Assembly: GCA_017621415.1 (NCBI GenBank)
Contig: JAGATD010000037.1
Span: forward strand, 1 to 37,615
DNA from: Clostridia bacterium
GTDB lineage: Bacteria > Bacillota > Clostridia > Oscillospirales > CAG-272
Direction of reading: 5' to 3'
DNA: 37,615 bases
Positions 1 through 7,370 of this stretch are shown piece after piece; position 1 is the stretch's first letter; every line of letters starts with the position of its first letter. The notes beneath the pieces were generated by a model, which searched no databases, was not told the DNA's origin, and saw only the letters and a program-made list of their open reading frames with translations. The position numbers were made by a program, and so were the translations under genes.

Positions 1-96
1 AACATCCTTGTTAATATCCAAGGCATATACGTTTATGCTCGTCATAAACATACAGATTACAAGAAGAACAGCGAATATTCGTATGTTTCGTTTCAT
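1..96 (-). CDS. Secreted protein, N-terminal fragment
   Basis: The gene begins at an ATG at 96-94 on the minus strand and runs off the window start, so only 32 codons are visible. They read as a signal peptide: basic start MKRNIR, a hydrophobic core of about 17 residues, then a VYA-like signal peptidase I site followed by LDINKDV. A strong ribosome binding site (TAAGGAGG) lies 6-13 bases upstream of the ATG. The protein is therefore probably exported, but nothing about its function can be seen. A 12-bp hairpin at 126-152 lies in its probable 5' leader. Confidence 0.75.
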   Translation of the reverse strand, partial: MKRNIRIFAVLLVICMFMTSINVYALDINKDV

Positions 97-125
97 GTCA
101 AACCTCCTTAGTATTGTTTGTTTAA

Positions 126-152
126 CCGCACAGAGGTTCTACCTCTGTGCGG
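126..152. other. Perfect 12-bp hairpin in a 5' leader
   Basis: The arms 126-137 and 141-152 are perfectly complementary with a 3-base loop. On the minus strand the hairpin is followed by TTAAACAAACAATAC rather than a T-run, and the ribosome binding site of the secreted-protein gene comes about 20 bases later. It may be an mRNA-stabilising or regulatory leader hairpin. A terminator is less likely because there is no U-tract on either side. Confidence 0.45.
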
Positions 153-340
153 CACCTTTATATGACTACTGCCTTTTTTCCATAAGCCGTCAAACATCTA
201 TGGCATTTATTTTTTGTGCGCTTTTGTTTAATACAAGAGCACTTTTCATAAACGGGGGCGCACACTTTCATTTTTTTGATTCCTTATTTTAGCCTATCTT
301 CAACTTAGTTAAATGAACAGCTTTGGAAGAATGAATACTG

Positions 341-763
341 TTACCTCGTTAAGACTTTGGAATGTTTCTTGAATATCAAGAAAACAATTAGACCAACAAC
401 CAAAAATACAAGTATGACCAGTCCCAATTCGCCAACATGAGAATCTTCTTCACTTGGACTTAAATCTACATTGCCACCAATCGGATTGTCGTTCCATCCG
501 TCTGTTGCTTTATATAGATTCTTTTCAACTCCCATTCGAAGTGTTCTATACTCAGAAATAGTGTATGCAGTGTCTTGACGAGATTCCATATTGACATTCA
601 AACTATTGGAAACATCCAATATCACCGTACTTTCTGCTGTTCGTATCACTGCAACTTTTTCATGTCCATCAGACAAAGATGACGGATAACGAATCAAAAA
701 GACTTGTTGAACCGCTGTTTTGCTCCGATCAATATAGTCAACAATTTTCTCATAGAATTTCAT
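341..763 (-). CDS. Small membrane-anchored protein of unknown function
   Basis: This 140-residue protein has a soluble, polar N-terminal part (residues 1-111) and one hydrophobic segment at about 112-131 (GELGLVILVFLVVGLIVFLI), followed by a basic tail FKKHSKVLTR. It has no signal peptide, so it may be C-terminally anchored. Its start codon lies inside the end of the upstream MobC-like gene (14-base overlap), which implies translational coupling and a shared role. I do not recognise the family. The neighbour suggests it is a leftover of a mobilisation or conjugation module, which is inference. Confidence 0.6.
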   Translation of the reverse strand: MKFYEKIVDYIDRSKTAVQQVFLIRYPSSLSDGHEKVAVIRTAESTVILDVSNSLNVNMESRQDTAYTISEYRTLRMGVEKNLYKATDGWNDNPIGGNVDLSPSEEDSHVGELGLVILVFLVVGLIVFLIFKKHSKVLTR

Positions 764-911
764 CGGCTCCGTTGATTATAACGATCTCTTTTTCTAGAAC
801 GCAATCGCGCAAATATCGGCTCATAGTTCTGTACGAGCCATATGCTTTTTCTTCGAGGATTTCTTTTTCCTCGGGGGTAACTCTGAACTTTATGATTTCA
901 GTTTTTGACAT
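750..911 (-). CDS. MobC-like ribbon-helix-helix protein
   Basis: The 53-residue product starts MSKTEIIKFRVTPEEKEIL and continues with a helix ending SRYLRDCVLEKE. This pattern (beta strand IKFRVTPEEK, then two helices with a MSRYLRDCVL-like second helix) is typical of short MobC/relaxosome accessory proteins with a ribbon-helix-helix fold, which bind DNA near an origin of transfer. The ATG at 911 was chosen because AAAGGAA sits just upstream; the longer open frame to 1034 has no ribosome binding site before it. It overlaps the next gene by 14 bases. No relaxase is visible in the window, so the module is incomplete here. Confidence 0.6.
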   Translation of the reverse strand: MSKTEIIKFRVTPEEKEILEEKAYGSYRTMSRYLRDCVLEKEIVIINGADEIL

Positions 912-1006
912 ATAAATTCCTTTCTTTTTAGTGAAATATCTTGCATAGCAAAATGTGATATGTTGCCTTTCGGCATAGGGGTATGGGCTTAGCCCGACTG
1001 CCTTTG

Positions 1007-1090
1007 TCAGCGCCAAGTCGGGCGGCTGTAACACAAAGGCGAAACTCGCAAAGTAAGAAACTCAGCGCCATTTTTAAGAATAAAACTCAT
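1007..1090 (-). CDS. Possible 27-residue leader peptide
   Basis: An ATG at 1090 is preceded by a very good ribosome binding site (GGAAAGGAG, 8 bases before the ATG). The frame encodes 27 residues (MSFILKNGAEFLTLRV..., ending SRPTWR) and stops at 1007. No family is recognisable. Its place between a hairpin-rich stretch and the MobC-like gene would suit a leader peptide, but the evidence is only the ribosome binding site and position. Confidence 0.35.
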   Translation of the reverse strand: MSFILKNGAEFLTLRVSPLCYSRPTWR

Positions 1091-1099
1091 TTTACATCT

Positions 1100-1440
1100 C
1101 CTTTCCTAAATATTTTTGCTGCTTTGAAATCGTTTAGTGATTTCCGACTGGTGAGGAGGAACTCTTTGCAAGAGAGAAAGTTCTTGTTTCAAACTCCTCT
1201 TCACCGTTTTTGTCCGAACACCGACGCCGTTCCTATGCTCACCCCCGCTTTTAGCGGCTCACGACCACGTTGTCAATCCTTATCTTCTCCGCTTACCGTT
1301 CCTTGCGGAATGTGCATCGCACATCTTTCTCCACGGCACAGCTCTTTCGAGCTGCTGTCATGGCAGAGAGCATCAGATCGTATCTCCGTCGCAGACTATT
1401 CAATTGTGCCTACTAGCTACCGCATTCCGTAGTTTTCGAC
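1100..1440 (-). other. Hairpin-rich gene-free stretch, possible structured RNA or oriT
   Basis: No credible gene is seen on either strand. The stretch holds several short perfect hairpins: 1245-1249/1253-1257, 1310-1315/1319-1324, and 1339-1344/1349-1354. Read on the minus strand, the last one closes a GAAA (GNRA-type) tetraloop, which favours an RNA reading on that strand. The stretch lies directly upstream of the 27-codon frame and the MobC-like gene. It could be a structured leader RNA or an origin-of-transfer region; the two cannot be told apart from one sequence. Confidence 0.35.
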
Positions 1441-1554
1441 AGAAGAAAAACACCTGCAAAAAATCGCAGGCGCTTACCCTTCCGCTTATTACCCGACATT
1501 TGAAATGCAAATTGTTCCCACATTTTGGAAAAAGTTGAAATTTTTTCTGGAAAA

Positions 1555-1591
1555 TAAAAAAGCCCCTCGAGAGAATTAACTCCCAAAGGGC
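1555..1591 (-). terminator. Rho-independent terminator
   Basis: On the minus strand the arms 1591-1580 and 1573-1562 form a 12-bp stem (with G-T wobbles) around a 6-base loop. It is followed by TTTTTTATTTT. It lies 8 bases after the stop codon of the sigma region-4-like gene, whose transcript it should end. Confidence 0.75.
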
Positions 1592-1599
1592 AAAAGCAT

Positions 1600-2550
1600 T
1601 TATGCTCCGTTATATTTTTTCATAAACTCATCGTATTTAACGCGTATTTTACTAAGTCTTTTTGACACTGAACTGTGACTCGAGAGGTCGACATAACACG
1701 CAATTTCATCTTCTACAAAACCAAGTTCTCTCAAGATAAATATTTTTCGATCTATCTTGTGAAGAGTTTTTAAAAACTTTTTAATTAGCTCCTTTTGTTC
1801 CCCTTTCGCAATCTCATTAAGCATTGCTTCTTCACCGCTCTCGGTGTTATCCAGAGCATTTACCGTAGGCTCAAATTCGCTTTCCGGATCATCGGTTAAT
1901 TCATCTGTTGATAAAATTTCGCCGACCGAGCTTCTCGTATGATTCCAGGCTTTATCGTGATCCATTTTGCTATAGTTTTCAATTACCGACTCATCAAAAT
2001 CTTCCGAGTCACTGATTTCTTTGGATGTTTTAATCAGCTCCGGTACCTTTTGTGCATCCATTAGGATTGAGGTCATTTTCATTAGAAACTCTGTCGCGAT
2101 TTTATCTACCACCGTATGTACTTCATCGTCGGTAAGGTTTTCAAGATATTTGCCTTTTGAGGAAGAGTAAGCAGTCAGAGCCGTCATTATAGGCTCTTTG
2201 AGAATGTTTAAGCCTACATCGATATACATAGCTATTTCTTCCTCGTTTTGCATTATATCGCTGACCTTACCTGCTATCAAGTTTTCATCGGTTACCGCAA
2301 GAAGCATCGGAGGATAGTTTCCTGTGAAGTTTGTAAAGGAGCCCTTACCACCCAGCCTTTTCATCTCCGCAAGCCAAGCATCACGCATATAATTACGAGC
2401 TTTTGTAAACAGCCTCGTCTTTATATCACTTGCGGTTTCAGGATCGTACAGACTTTCAGCGGTTGTTATATCATTCTTCTCGTGATATGCTCTTATCTCC
2501 TCGCGAGTAGGTATTCCGTCTTTGTCTATAAGTGTTCTGTCGAGTTTCAT
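1600..2550 (-). CDS. Protein with C-terminal sigma region-4-like helix-turn-helix
   Basis: The product is 316 residues from the ATG at 2550, chosen because CCGGAGGTG lies 6-14 bases upstream; a longer frame to 2649 has no such site. The last 60 or so residues (FLKTLHKIDRKIFILRELGF, then SSHSSVSKRLSKIRVKYDEF) resemble a sigma-70 region-4 helix-turn-helix, where the phrase about DRKIFILREL matches the usual LP..R.V..LR pattern. The first 250 residues are acidic, helical and unfamiliar, with no clear region-2 core-binding motif. It could be an unusual sigma-like regulator or a DNA-binding protein of a mobile element. It has its own promoter and terminator, so it is monocistronic. Confidence 0.6.
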   Translation of the reverse strand: MKLDRTLIDKDGIPTREEIRAYHEKNDITTAESLYDPETASDIKTRLFTKARNYMRDAWLAEMKRLGGKGSFTNFTGNYPPMLLAVTDENLIAGKVSDIMQNEEEIAMYIDVGLNILKEPIMTALTAYSSSKGKYLENLTDDEVHTVVDKIATEFLMKMTSILMDAQKVPELIKTSKEISDSEDFDESVIENYSKMDHDKAWNHTRSSVGEILSTDELTDDPESEFEPTVNALDNTESGEEAMLNEIAKGEQKELIKKFLKTLHKIDRKIFILRELGFVEDEIACYVDLSSHSSVSKRLSKIRVKYDEFMKKYNGA

Positions 2551-2571
2551 TGTCTCACCTCCGGTGTATAG

Positions 2572-2580
2572 AGTATAGCA
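2572..2580 (-). promoter_or_regulatory. Extended -10 promoter of the sigma-like gene
   Basis: On the minus strand TGC-TATACT is an extended -10 element about 22 bases before the ATG at 2550. No good -35 box is found at the normal spacing. Confidence 0.5.
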
Positions 2581-2920
2581 TAAATACAGCGCGAATTTTA
2601 GGGAAAACCGTGGCTTTTGAGAAGAAAATTGAGAGGAGAGATTATACAACCTCGCCTCTCGTTTTCTTTTGTCTTTTTACCTTGTCCTTTGCTTGCAAAG
2701 CTCTTGTTTCTGCCTCAAAAATCGCCCACAGTTGCCTTTCGTGGTTGCGTTCGGCTGCTTATCTCATGGCCTTGCAACTCGTCCACGCGGGCGAAAATTC
2801 GGCAGGCTCTCTTCTTTGTCTAATGAGGGTAAAAAAATTAACAGAGTAGCCCGCAATTGAAAAAAGCACAAGCTGCCACGAGAATGTTGTTTTGAATTGC
2901 TTTTGGTTTAACATTCTAAT
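2581..2920. other. Intergenic stretch without a supported gene
   Basis: Several overlapping plus-strand frames exist (2617-2860) but none has a ribosome binding site, and the minus strand is broken by stops. Base composition changes to pyrimidine-rich on the plus strand at about 2640-2830. An imperfect 8-bp inverted repeat (AGAATGTT/AACATTCT) lies at about 2890-2918, just after the end of the Gfo/Idh/MocA gene. The stretch may be a decayed repeat. Confidence 0.4.
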
Positions 2921-4177
2921 TTAATTATGCACTAATAATAGCTTTCCTTCCGAAAGTCTCGACTCTTCAGCCTTTATTCCCATGAGATGGCTTTCAACCG
3001 ATGCTTCTAGTGATGTTTCAAGGCCGGCATTGCCCTCCATCATTTCGTAAAGAGCCTCGACGAGCTTCAAGTCGCCTCCACCGTGACCATAATCGGCTTC
3101 AAGAAGAGCATCAATTTTTATAATCTCGGTAGGTTCACCGAAAACGTCAAGGGTTATGGTCTTCTCGTCCATATAAAGCTCGCCATAAGTGCCGTGCATT
3201 GCGACACGTCTACCGCCATGATTCGTAAATGCGTTCATATGCAAAGTTGCCGTAATGCCGTTTTCGAAGAGCATTTGCACTGTTTGGTGGTCAACCACGT
3301 TGTTGTCACAGTGGAAGACGCATCTGCCGTAAGGACCTGCTTCGATAGCCGCACGAATTTTTTCTTCACTTACAGGCTCTGCCGTTACAACATTATAAGG
3401 CCACTCGTGTGTGGGACAGTCAAACTGATGCCATCTCTCTATGTAAATCCGGTACGCGCTGTAAGGACAGCTATCCTTGTGAGGGCAGTTTTGACAACGT
3501 TCGGTTGCTCCTTCGGGCGTATTTTCTTTCTTAAAGAAGTCGAGAGATCCAATGGAAGAAATTGTCTTACACTTTGATTTTGCGTACCATTGAATAAGGT
3601 CAAGGTCGTGACAGCACTTTGCAAGAATCATTGGCGCTGAATCGGTTGTGTTTCTCCAATTTCCTCTTACGTAGCTGTGAGCTTGATGCCAGTATCCTAC
3701 CGGCTCCGTCCAGTTGATGTCTATAAGTCTACCGATCTTGCCACTGTTTACTATCTCATAAAGCTTAGTGTATGCCGGAGCATATCTGAGCACGTGGCAA
3801 ACAAGAGCTCGACATCCATATTTTTTCTGCGCCTCAAGAAGCCTTTTGCACTCCTCCTCGTTATCGGTGAGAGGCTTTTCAACAAGAACGTCATATCCTG
3901 CCTCGAAAGCCTTTACTGTATGACCTATGTGGGCAGTATCGGGTGTTGCGATAACGAGAAGGTCGGCTCTCTTTTCCTTGAAGAACTCGTCTTCGGAAGT
4001 AAATCTGTTCTTTTCACCGACTCCGAAAAGCTCTCCGTAATATTCGAGTCTGTCTTCTCTCTGATCGCAAAGAGCAACTATGTTATATTTATCGGTGAAT
4101 TTATTTATAAGCTTTCCGTAAGCATTACCGCCTCTTGCTCCGACACCGAGAATTGCAACTGTATAAATTTTACTCAT
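2921..4177 (-). CDS. Gfo/Idh/MocA-family oxidoreductase with a cysteine cluster
   Basis: The 418-residue protein starts with a Rossmann NAD(P)-binding motif GVGARGG (11-17) and has the family EKP motif at 100-102 (LVEKPLTDNEEE) and a CCHDLDLIQW stretch at 188-197 in the usual substrate/cofactor region. An inserted cluster C-x2-CPH-x3-CPY (Cys 228, 231 and 237) may bind a metal. GHGGGD at 364-369 recalls sugar-acting members such as GH109-type enzymes. Members oxidise or epimerise sugars, or cleave glycosides through a bound NAD. It is the last gene of a four-gene operon and has a close paralogue at 35223-36488. The substrate cannot be told. Confidence 0.85.
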   Translation of the reverse strand: MSKIYTVAILGVGARGGNAYGKLINKFTDKYNIVALCDQREDRLEYYGELFGVGEKNRFTSEDEFFKEKRADLLVIATPDTAHIGHTVKAFEAGYDVLVEKPLTDNEEECKRLLEAQKKYGCRALVCHVLRYAPAYTKLYEIVNSGKIGRLIDINWTEPVGYWHQAHSYVRGNWRNTTDSAPMILAKCCHDLDLIQWYAKSKCKTISSIGSLDFFKKENTPEGATERCQNCPHKDSCPYSAYRIYIERWHQFDCPTHEWPYNVVTAEPVSEEKIRAAIEAGPYGRCVFHCDNNVVDHQTVQMLFENGITATLHMNAFTNHGGRRVAMHGTYGELYMDEKTITLDVFGEPTEIIKIDALLEADYGHGGGDLKLVEALYEMMEGNAGLETSLEASVESHLMGIKAEESRLSEGKLLLVHN

Positions 4178-4211
4178 ATATATTTCTTTTCTTTTTTACG
4201 TTATTTTTATA

Positions 4212-5045
4212 TTAAAAATATAAGTTTTCCAATGTATGAGATTCCCCGGGAGAAAGGTTTATATTTTGACCGTACGGAGAAAGATATACCATGGTAGCGG
4301 TAGGGTTATACACAGTTTTGCCGTCCGCGGACCAGATTAGAGAATCGTATGCCCTTACATAATCACAAACCTCGATGTTTGTAGCATACCATATATCTTC
4401 TCTATTACCTACCTTCTTCGAAAAATCTTCGATAACTCCCCATAGATTTCCGTCCTCGAATTCATAGCTATGTCCCCACAGGAAGAAGAGGCGCGGCTTG
4501 TCCTGCCAGAAGTTAGTAGCATTTTTATCGGCAAGAAATTCGTCAACAAGCTCAAAAAAGCGAGGATGAGTATGATGGCAAGTGGGCTCCCACATAAGCC
4601 AATCGCTTGGAAAATCGAATTTTCCAGTGGACGATACACCTCGGGCATAAGCGATACCCACGTGACGGAGTATTTCAATTATCTTACCGTCATAGCTGCC
4701 GTTTGCATAAGCCATTCCGCGAACAAGCCTACCATAAGTTTTTTCGTGAGTACGTCTATCGGAAAGTATTTCCCATGCACCCTGCGCCTTGGGAATTTCA
4801 CCAAGGGAAAAATGCTCTGTACCGTGTATCGCTATCTCGTGAGGTGAATCCTTGTAAAGCGCCAATGCATCTTCAAGTGAGAGTCTTCTTCTTTTTCCGT
4901 AAGCGGATGAGTTCAAATTGAACGTAGCCTTAAGTCCGAAGCGGTCAAAAAGCTTTACAAGCCTCTTATCAAACACAGTTCCGTCATCATAGCTTAGCGT
5001 TATAGCCTTTTTACGAAATCCGGGAAATCTTAAAAACGAGTACAT
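4212..5045 (-). CDS. Polysaccharide deacetylase-like (NodB/CE4) protein
   Basis: The 277-residue protein carries the NodB-domain motif SYDDG at 18-22 (general base Asp and metal-binding Asp), followed by IAIHGTEHFS with His 74 and His 78 as the metal-binding pair. Later stretches (RGMAYANGSYDGK and FLWGHSYEFE) match motifs 3-5 in position. CE4 enzymes remove N- or O-acetyl groups from polysaccharides or oligosaccharides using a divalent metal. There is no signal peptide, so it should act on imported oligosaccharides. GAGGAAA is placed correctly before the ATG at 5045. It lies 13 bases downstream of the EamA gene and 34 bases upstream of the Gfo/Idh/MocA gene in one operon. Confidence 0.8.
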   Translation of the reverse strand: MYSFLRFPGFRKKAITLSYDDGTVFDKRLVKLFDRFGLKATFNLNSSAYGKRRRLSLEDALALYKDSPHEIAIHGTEHFSLGEIPKAQGAWEILSDRRTHEKTYGRLVRGMAYANGSYDGKIIEILRHVGIAYARGVSSTGKFDFPSDWLMWEPTCHHTHPRFFELVDEFLADKNATNFWQDKPRLFFLWGHSYEFEDGNLWGVIEDFSKKVGNREDIWYATNIEVCDYVRAYDSLIWSADGKTVYNPTATMVYLSPYGQNINLSPGESHTLENLYF

Positions 5046-5058
5046 AGTATTTCCTCAC

Positions 5059-5916
5059 TTAAGTTAGTAATGTTAATGCCATAATGCCGAAAAACGATAA
5101 TACTACTGCAAGCCAATCCTTGGAAGCGGGCTTTTTATCGGTTAAATACCCAAGAACGGTTGTAACTATTATCGTTCCGCCTGTAACCAAAGGGTAATTT
5201 ACCGATGCGGGCAAAACAGCAAGGGAAATAAGGAGTAAATAGTTCGGTATTCTAGACAAAGGTCCTGTTGCAATGCCGTAAACAGTTGCCACTTTTGTTA
5301 TTTTAGGACGCTTTTTCCATTTTACCAATATATATACAGCAGAAATCACCAAAGAAATCACACCGCACAAAAGCGAATATCCCGCAGATGATATCTTTTC
5401 GAAGGGAGAATCGACGTATACCTTACTTAATACTCCCGACAATCCGTTAAAAGTAAATACACCTGCGTAATAAAGAATTGCACGCTTATCACCGTACTTT
5501 TCAGGTTTTACACCAATAAGCAACGCAACTATTATAAAAGCAACGCAGATAATTATACCGACAGTCATTTTTTCGCCAAAAAACATCACACCGGCAATGA
5601 TAGGAAGAATCATTCCGCCAAGCATTGAAAGAAGTGAATAAACAGACAGGTTCACTATTGAAAACGACTTTAGTGAGCATAACGTAAACAGCAATCCGTT
5701 CGCAAAAACAATAACTCCCATTATAAACGAAAAATGAGTATATTCGAACGAAAAACCATTCAAGGCTAATAGCATGGGAAGACTTATGACCGCCCCGAGA
5801 ACGTTTAATAACATTGCTTGGAAAAGCCCGGAGCCGATTTCTTCCGAGTATTTTTTGTTTGTCAAAAACATAAAGCCGAACATAACGACGGCTATACCGA
5901 CAAGACCGTAATACAT
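5059..5916 (-). CDS. EamA/DMT-superfamily membrane transporter
   Basis: The 285-residue product is hydrophobic throughout, with about ten predicted membrane segments in two halves, each ending in a conserved pattern (FFGEKMTVGIIICVAFII and LTDKKPASKDWLAVVLSFFG) as in drug/metabolite transporters of the EamA type. Some members move sugars or nucleotide sugars, others export amino acids. It sits between the deacetylase and a Gfo/Idh/MocA gene, so a role in moving the operon's sugar is likely but inferred. AAGGAT precedes the ATG; the gap to the upstream gene is 11 bases. Confidence 0.8.
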   Translation of the reverse strand: MYYGLVGIAVVMFGFMFLTNKKYSEEIGSGLFQAMLLNVLGAVISLPMLLALNGFSFEYTHFSFIMGVIVFANGLLFTLCSLKSFSIVNLSVYSLLSMLGGMILPIIAGVMFFGEKMTVGIIICVAFIIVALLIGVKPEKYGDKRAILYYAGVFTFNGLSGVLSKVYVDSPFEKISSAGYSLLCGVISLVISAVYILVKWKKRPKITKVATVYGIATGPLSRIPNYLLLISLAVLPASVNYPLVTGGTIIVTTVLGYLTDKKPASKDWLAVVLSFFGIMALTLLT

Positions 5917-5927
5917 TGTAATGATCC

Positions 5928-7232
5928 TTATTGATTATGCTTGTTTGCTTCGGGCTGACTGAAGGCGTCGTTGGAATAGCCTTGTCTTGATGCAAGCTCG
6001 GCTTCCCAAAGCATTTTGTCACGTTCGACAAGAACGGGATCTATAACCGGATTTCCACCCTTTCTGCAAGGCAGGAGCATATCTCCCGCTACCTTGGGAT
6101 CGGTGCAGGCGGTATCGTTACGCCACTTTTCACGTTCCTCCTTATTTCTAAGGTTGGGAATTTCCACAGTAACGCCGCCTGCAAGAATAGAACGGAAAGC
6201 AAACATACCCACAAGAGACATATCAAGCGCCTCGTAAACGTCAATTATATCGGCAGAAGTATCACCGTTTATCCGTCTTATAAAGTTATCCATGGTGAAG
6301 AAGTCACTGCCGCCGTGACCTGCCTTTGCAGCCGCCCCCTCGAGTCTTTCGTCTGCTCTGTAATTTTCGCGGTAGGTGGTGTCATAAGCGCCAGAATACT
6401 CATCGTAGTTTACATAAAGGTGATTGTATCTTGCCTCGTCAGCCTCTGCTCTTGCGGTTTCCATTCTCCCGCGGGTACCGTAAAGGCAATACCAGATAGA
6501 ATCTTTATAAAGTGAACCGTGAACGCTTCTGACGATGGTGCCGTTTTCAAGAGTCACCATCTCGACACCGAATCCTGCGCCCTTGCCTATTGTCTTTTTG
6601 CGCTCTGGCTTTCTCAAGGATTCAAGTCCCACGACCGATACGGGGCGAAGTCCCGTGATATGACGGATAGGTCCGAATGAGTGCGTGCAATAGAAGGTCG
6701 AATATAAATTGTTGCGCCAATGGTCGGGATCACCGTAAGACAAGCAGTGACAAATGGCATCACAGTTGTGTATATATTCGCCCTCGGCATATTCTATCTC
6801 ACCGATCTTTCCTTCCTCGTAAAGGCGCTTCATCTCATAAACGCCCGACATGTAGCAGTAATTCTCAGCATAGGAGTAGACTAGTCCGCTTTCCTCAACA
6901 GCCTCTATAAGCTCTACTGCTTCTTTCATAGTCTGGCAAGGGAGAACCTCGGAAATTACGTGCTTGCCCGCCTTTAGAGCCTTTATTGCAAAGGGAGCAT
7001 GCTCGTTTGCATAATTAGCAAGAACGACAGCGTCCATATCGTGCTTAATAAACTCATCAAAGCTTGTGTAGTAGGTTATGTCGAGGTCTTTGTTATGTTC
7101 TTTTTGCCTTTCGAGCCCCTCCTCCCACTTGTCGCACATCGCAACCACCTCTGCGGTATCGCAGGATTTGCAGTAGCGTATCATACTTGTTCCGCGGTAA
7201 ACACCAAAAACTCCGATTCTTATTTTCTTCAT
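5928..7232 (-). CDS. Gfo/Idh/MocA-like protein with atypical EKP region
   Basis: The 434-residue product has an N-terminal Rossmann start (IRIGVFGVYRG) and the family layout with a second alpha/beta domain (HWRNNLYSTFYCTHSFGPIR). At the place of the usual EKP motif it reads SEVLP (94-98), so the normally conserved lysine is missing. GHGGSD occurs in the C-terminal half, as in the other two family members of this window. It is the first gene of the operon, 25 bases or so after the predicted start of transcription, with AGAGGA before the ATG. The lost lysine suggests either a different catalytic use of NAD or a non-redox role. Confidence 0.75.
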   Translation of the reverse strand: MKKIRIGVFGVYRGTSMIRYCKSCDTAEVVAMCDKWEEGLERQKEHNKDLDITYYTSFDEFIKHDMDAVVLANYANEHAPFAIKALKAGKHVISEVLPCQTMKEAVELIEAVEESGLVYSYAENYCYMSGVYEMKRLYEEGKIGEIEYAEGEYIHNCDAICHCLSYGDPDHWRNNLYSTFYCTHSFGPIRHITGLRPVSVVGLESLRKPERKKTIGKGAGFGVEMVTLENGTIVRSVHGSLYKDSIWYCLYGTRGRMETARAEADEARYNHLYVNYDEYSGAYDTTYRENYRADERLEGAAAKAGHGGSDFFTMDNFIRRINGDTSADIIDVYEALDMSLVGMFAFRSILAGGVTVEIPNLRNKEEREKWRNDTACTDPKVAGDMLLPCRKGGNPVIDPVLVERDKMLWEAELASRQGYSNDAFSQPEANKHNQ

Positions 7233-7261
7233 AATCTGAATCCTCTTTCGTTTTTGATTTA

Positions 7262-7270
7262 ATTATATCA
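7262..7270 (-). promoter_or_regulatory. Extended -10 promoter of the four-gene operon
   Basis: TGA-TATAAT on the minus strand is a consensus extended -10 element. It lies about 30 bases upstream of the ATG at 7232. No convincing -35 box is seen, which fits a promoter that needs an activator such as the divergently placed AraC protein. Confidence 0.6.
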
Positions 7271-7332
7271 CATTAAAAAGAAAAGTTATATGGTTTTTAT
7301 CCATTATATTATGTATATATTCCGCTTTTATA

Positions 7333-7361
7333 TTGACAAATAAGCATTTATTGATTATAAT
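7333..7361 (+). promoter_or_regulatory. Consensus sigma-A promoter of the AraC gene
   Basis: TTGACA (7333-7338), a 17-base spacer and TATAAT (7356-7361) match the sigma-A consensus perfectly. Transcription should begin at about 7368, only a few bases before the ATG at 7371, so the mRNA may be leaderless. Confidence 0.8.
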
Positions 7362-7370
7362 AAAATTACT

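Noticed and set aside
983..1432. 149-codon open frame on the plus strand
   Set aside because: No ribosome binding site, unlikely composition, and it runs over the hairpin-rich stretch and a minus-strand frame with a good start signal.
2532..2860. Three overlapping plus-strand open frames
   Set aside because: None has a ribosome binding site and they overlap the start and promoter of the minus-strand sigma-like gene; more like a decayed repeat.
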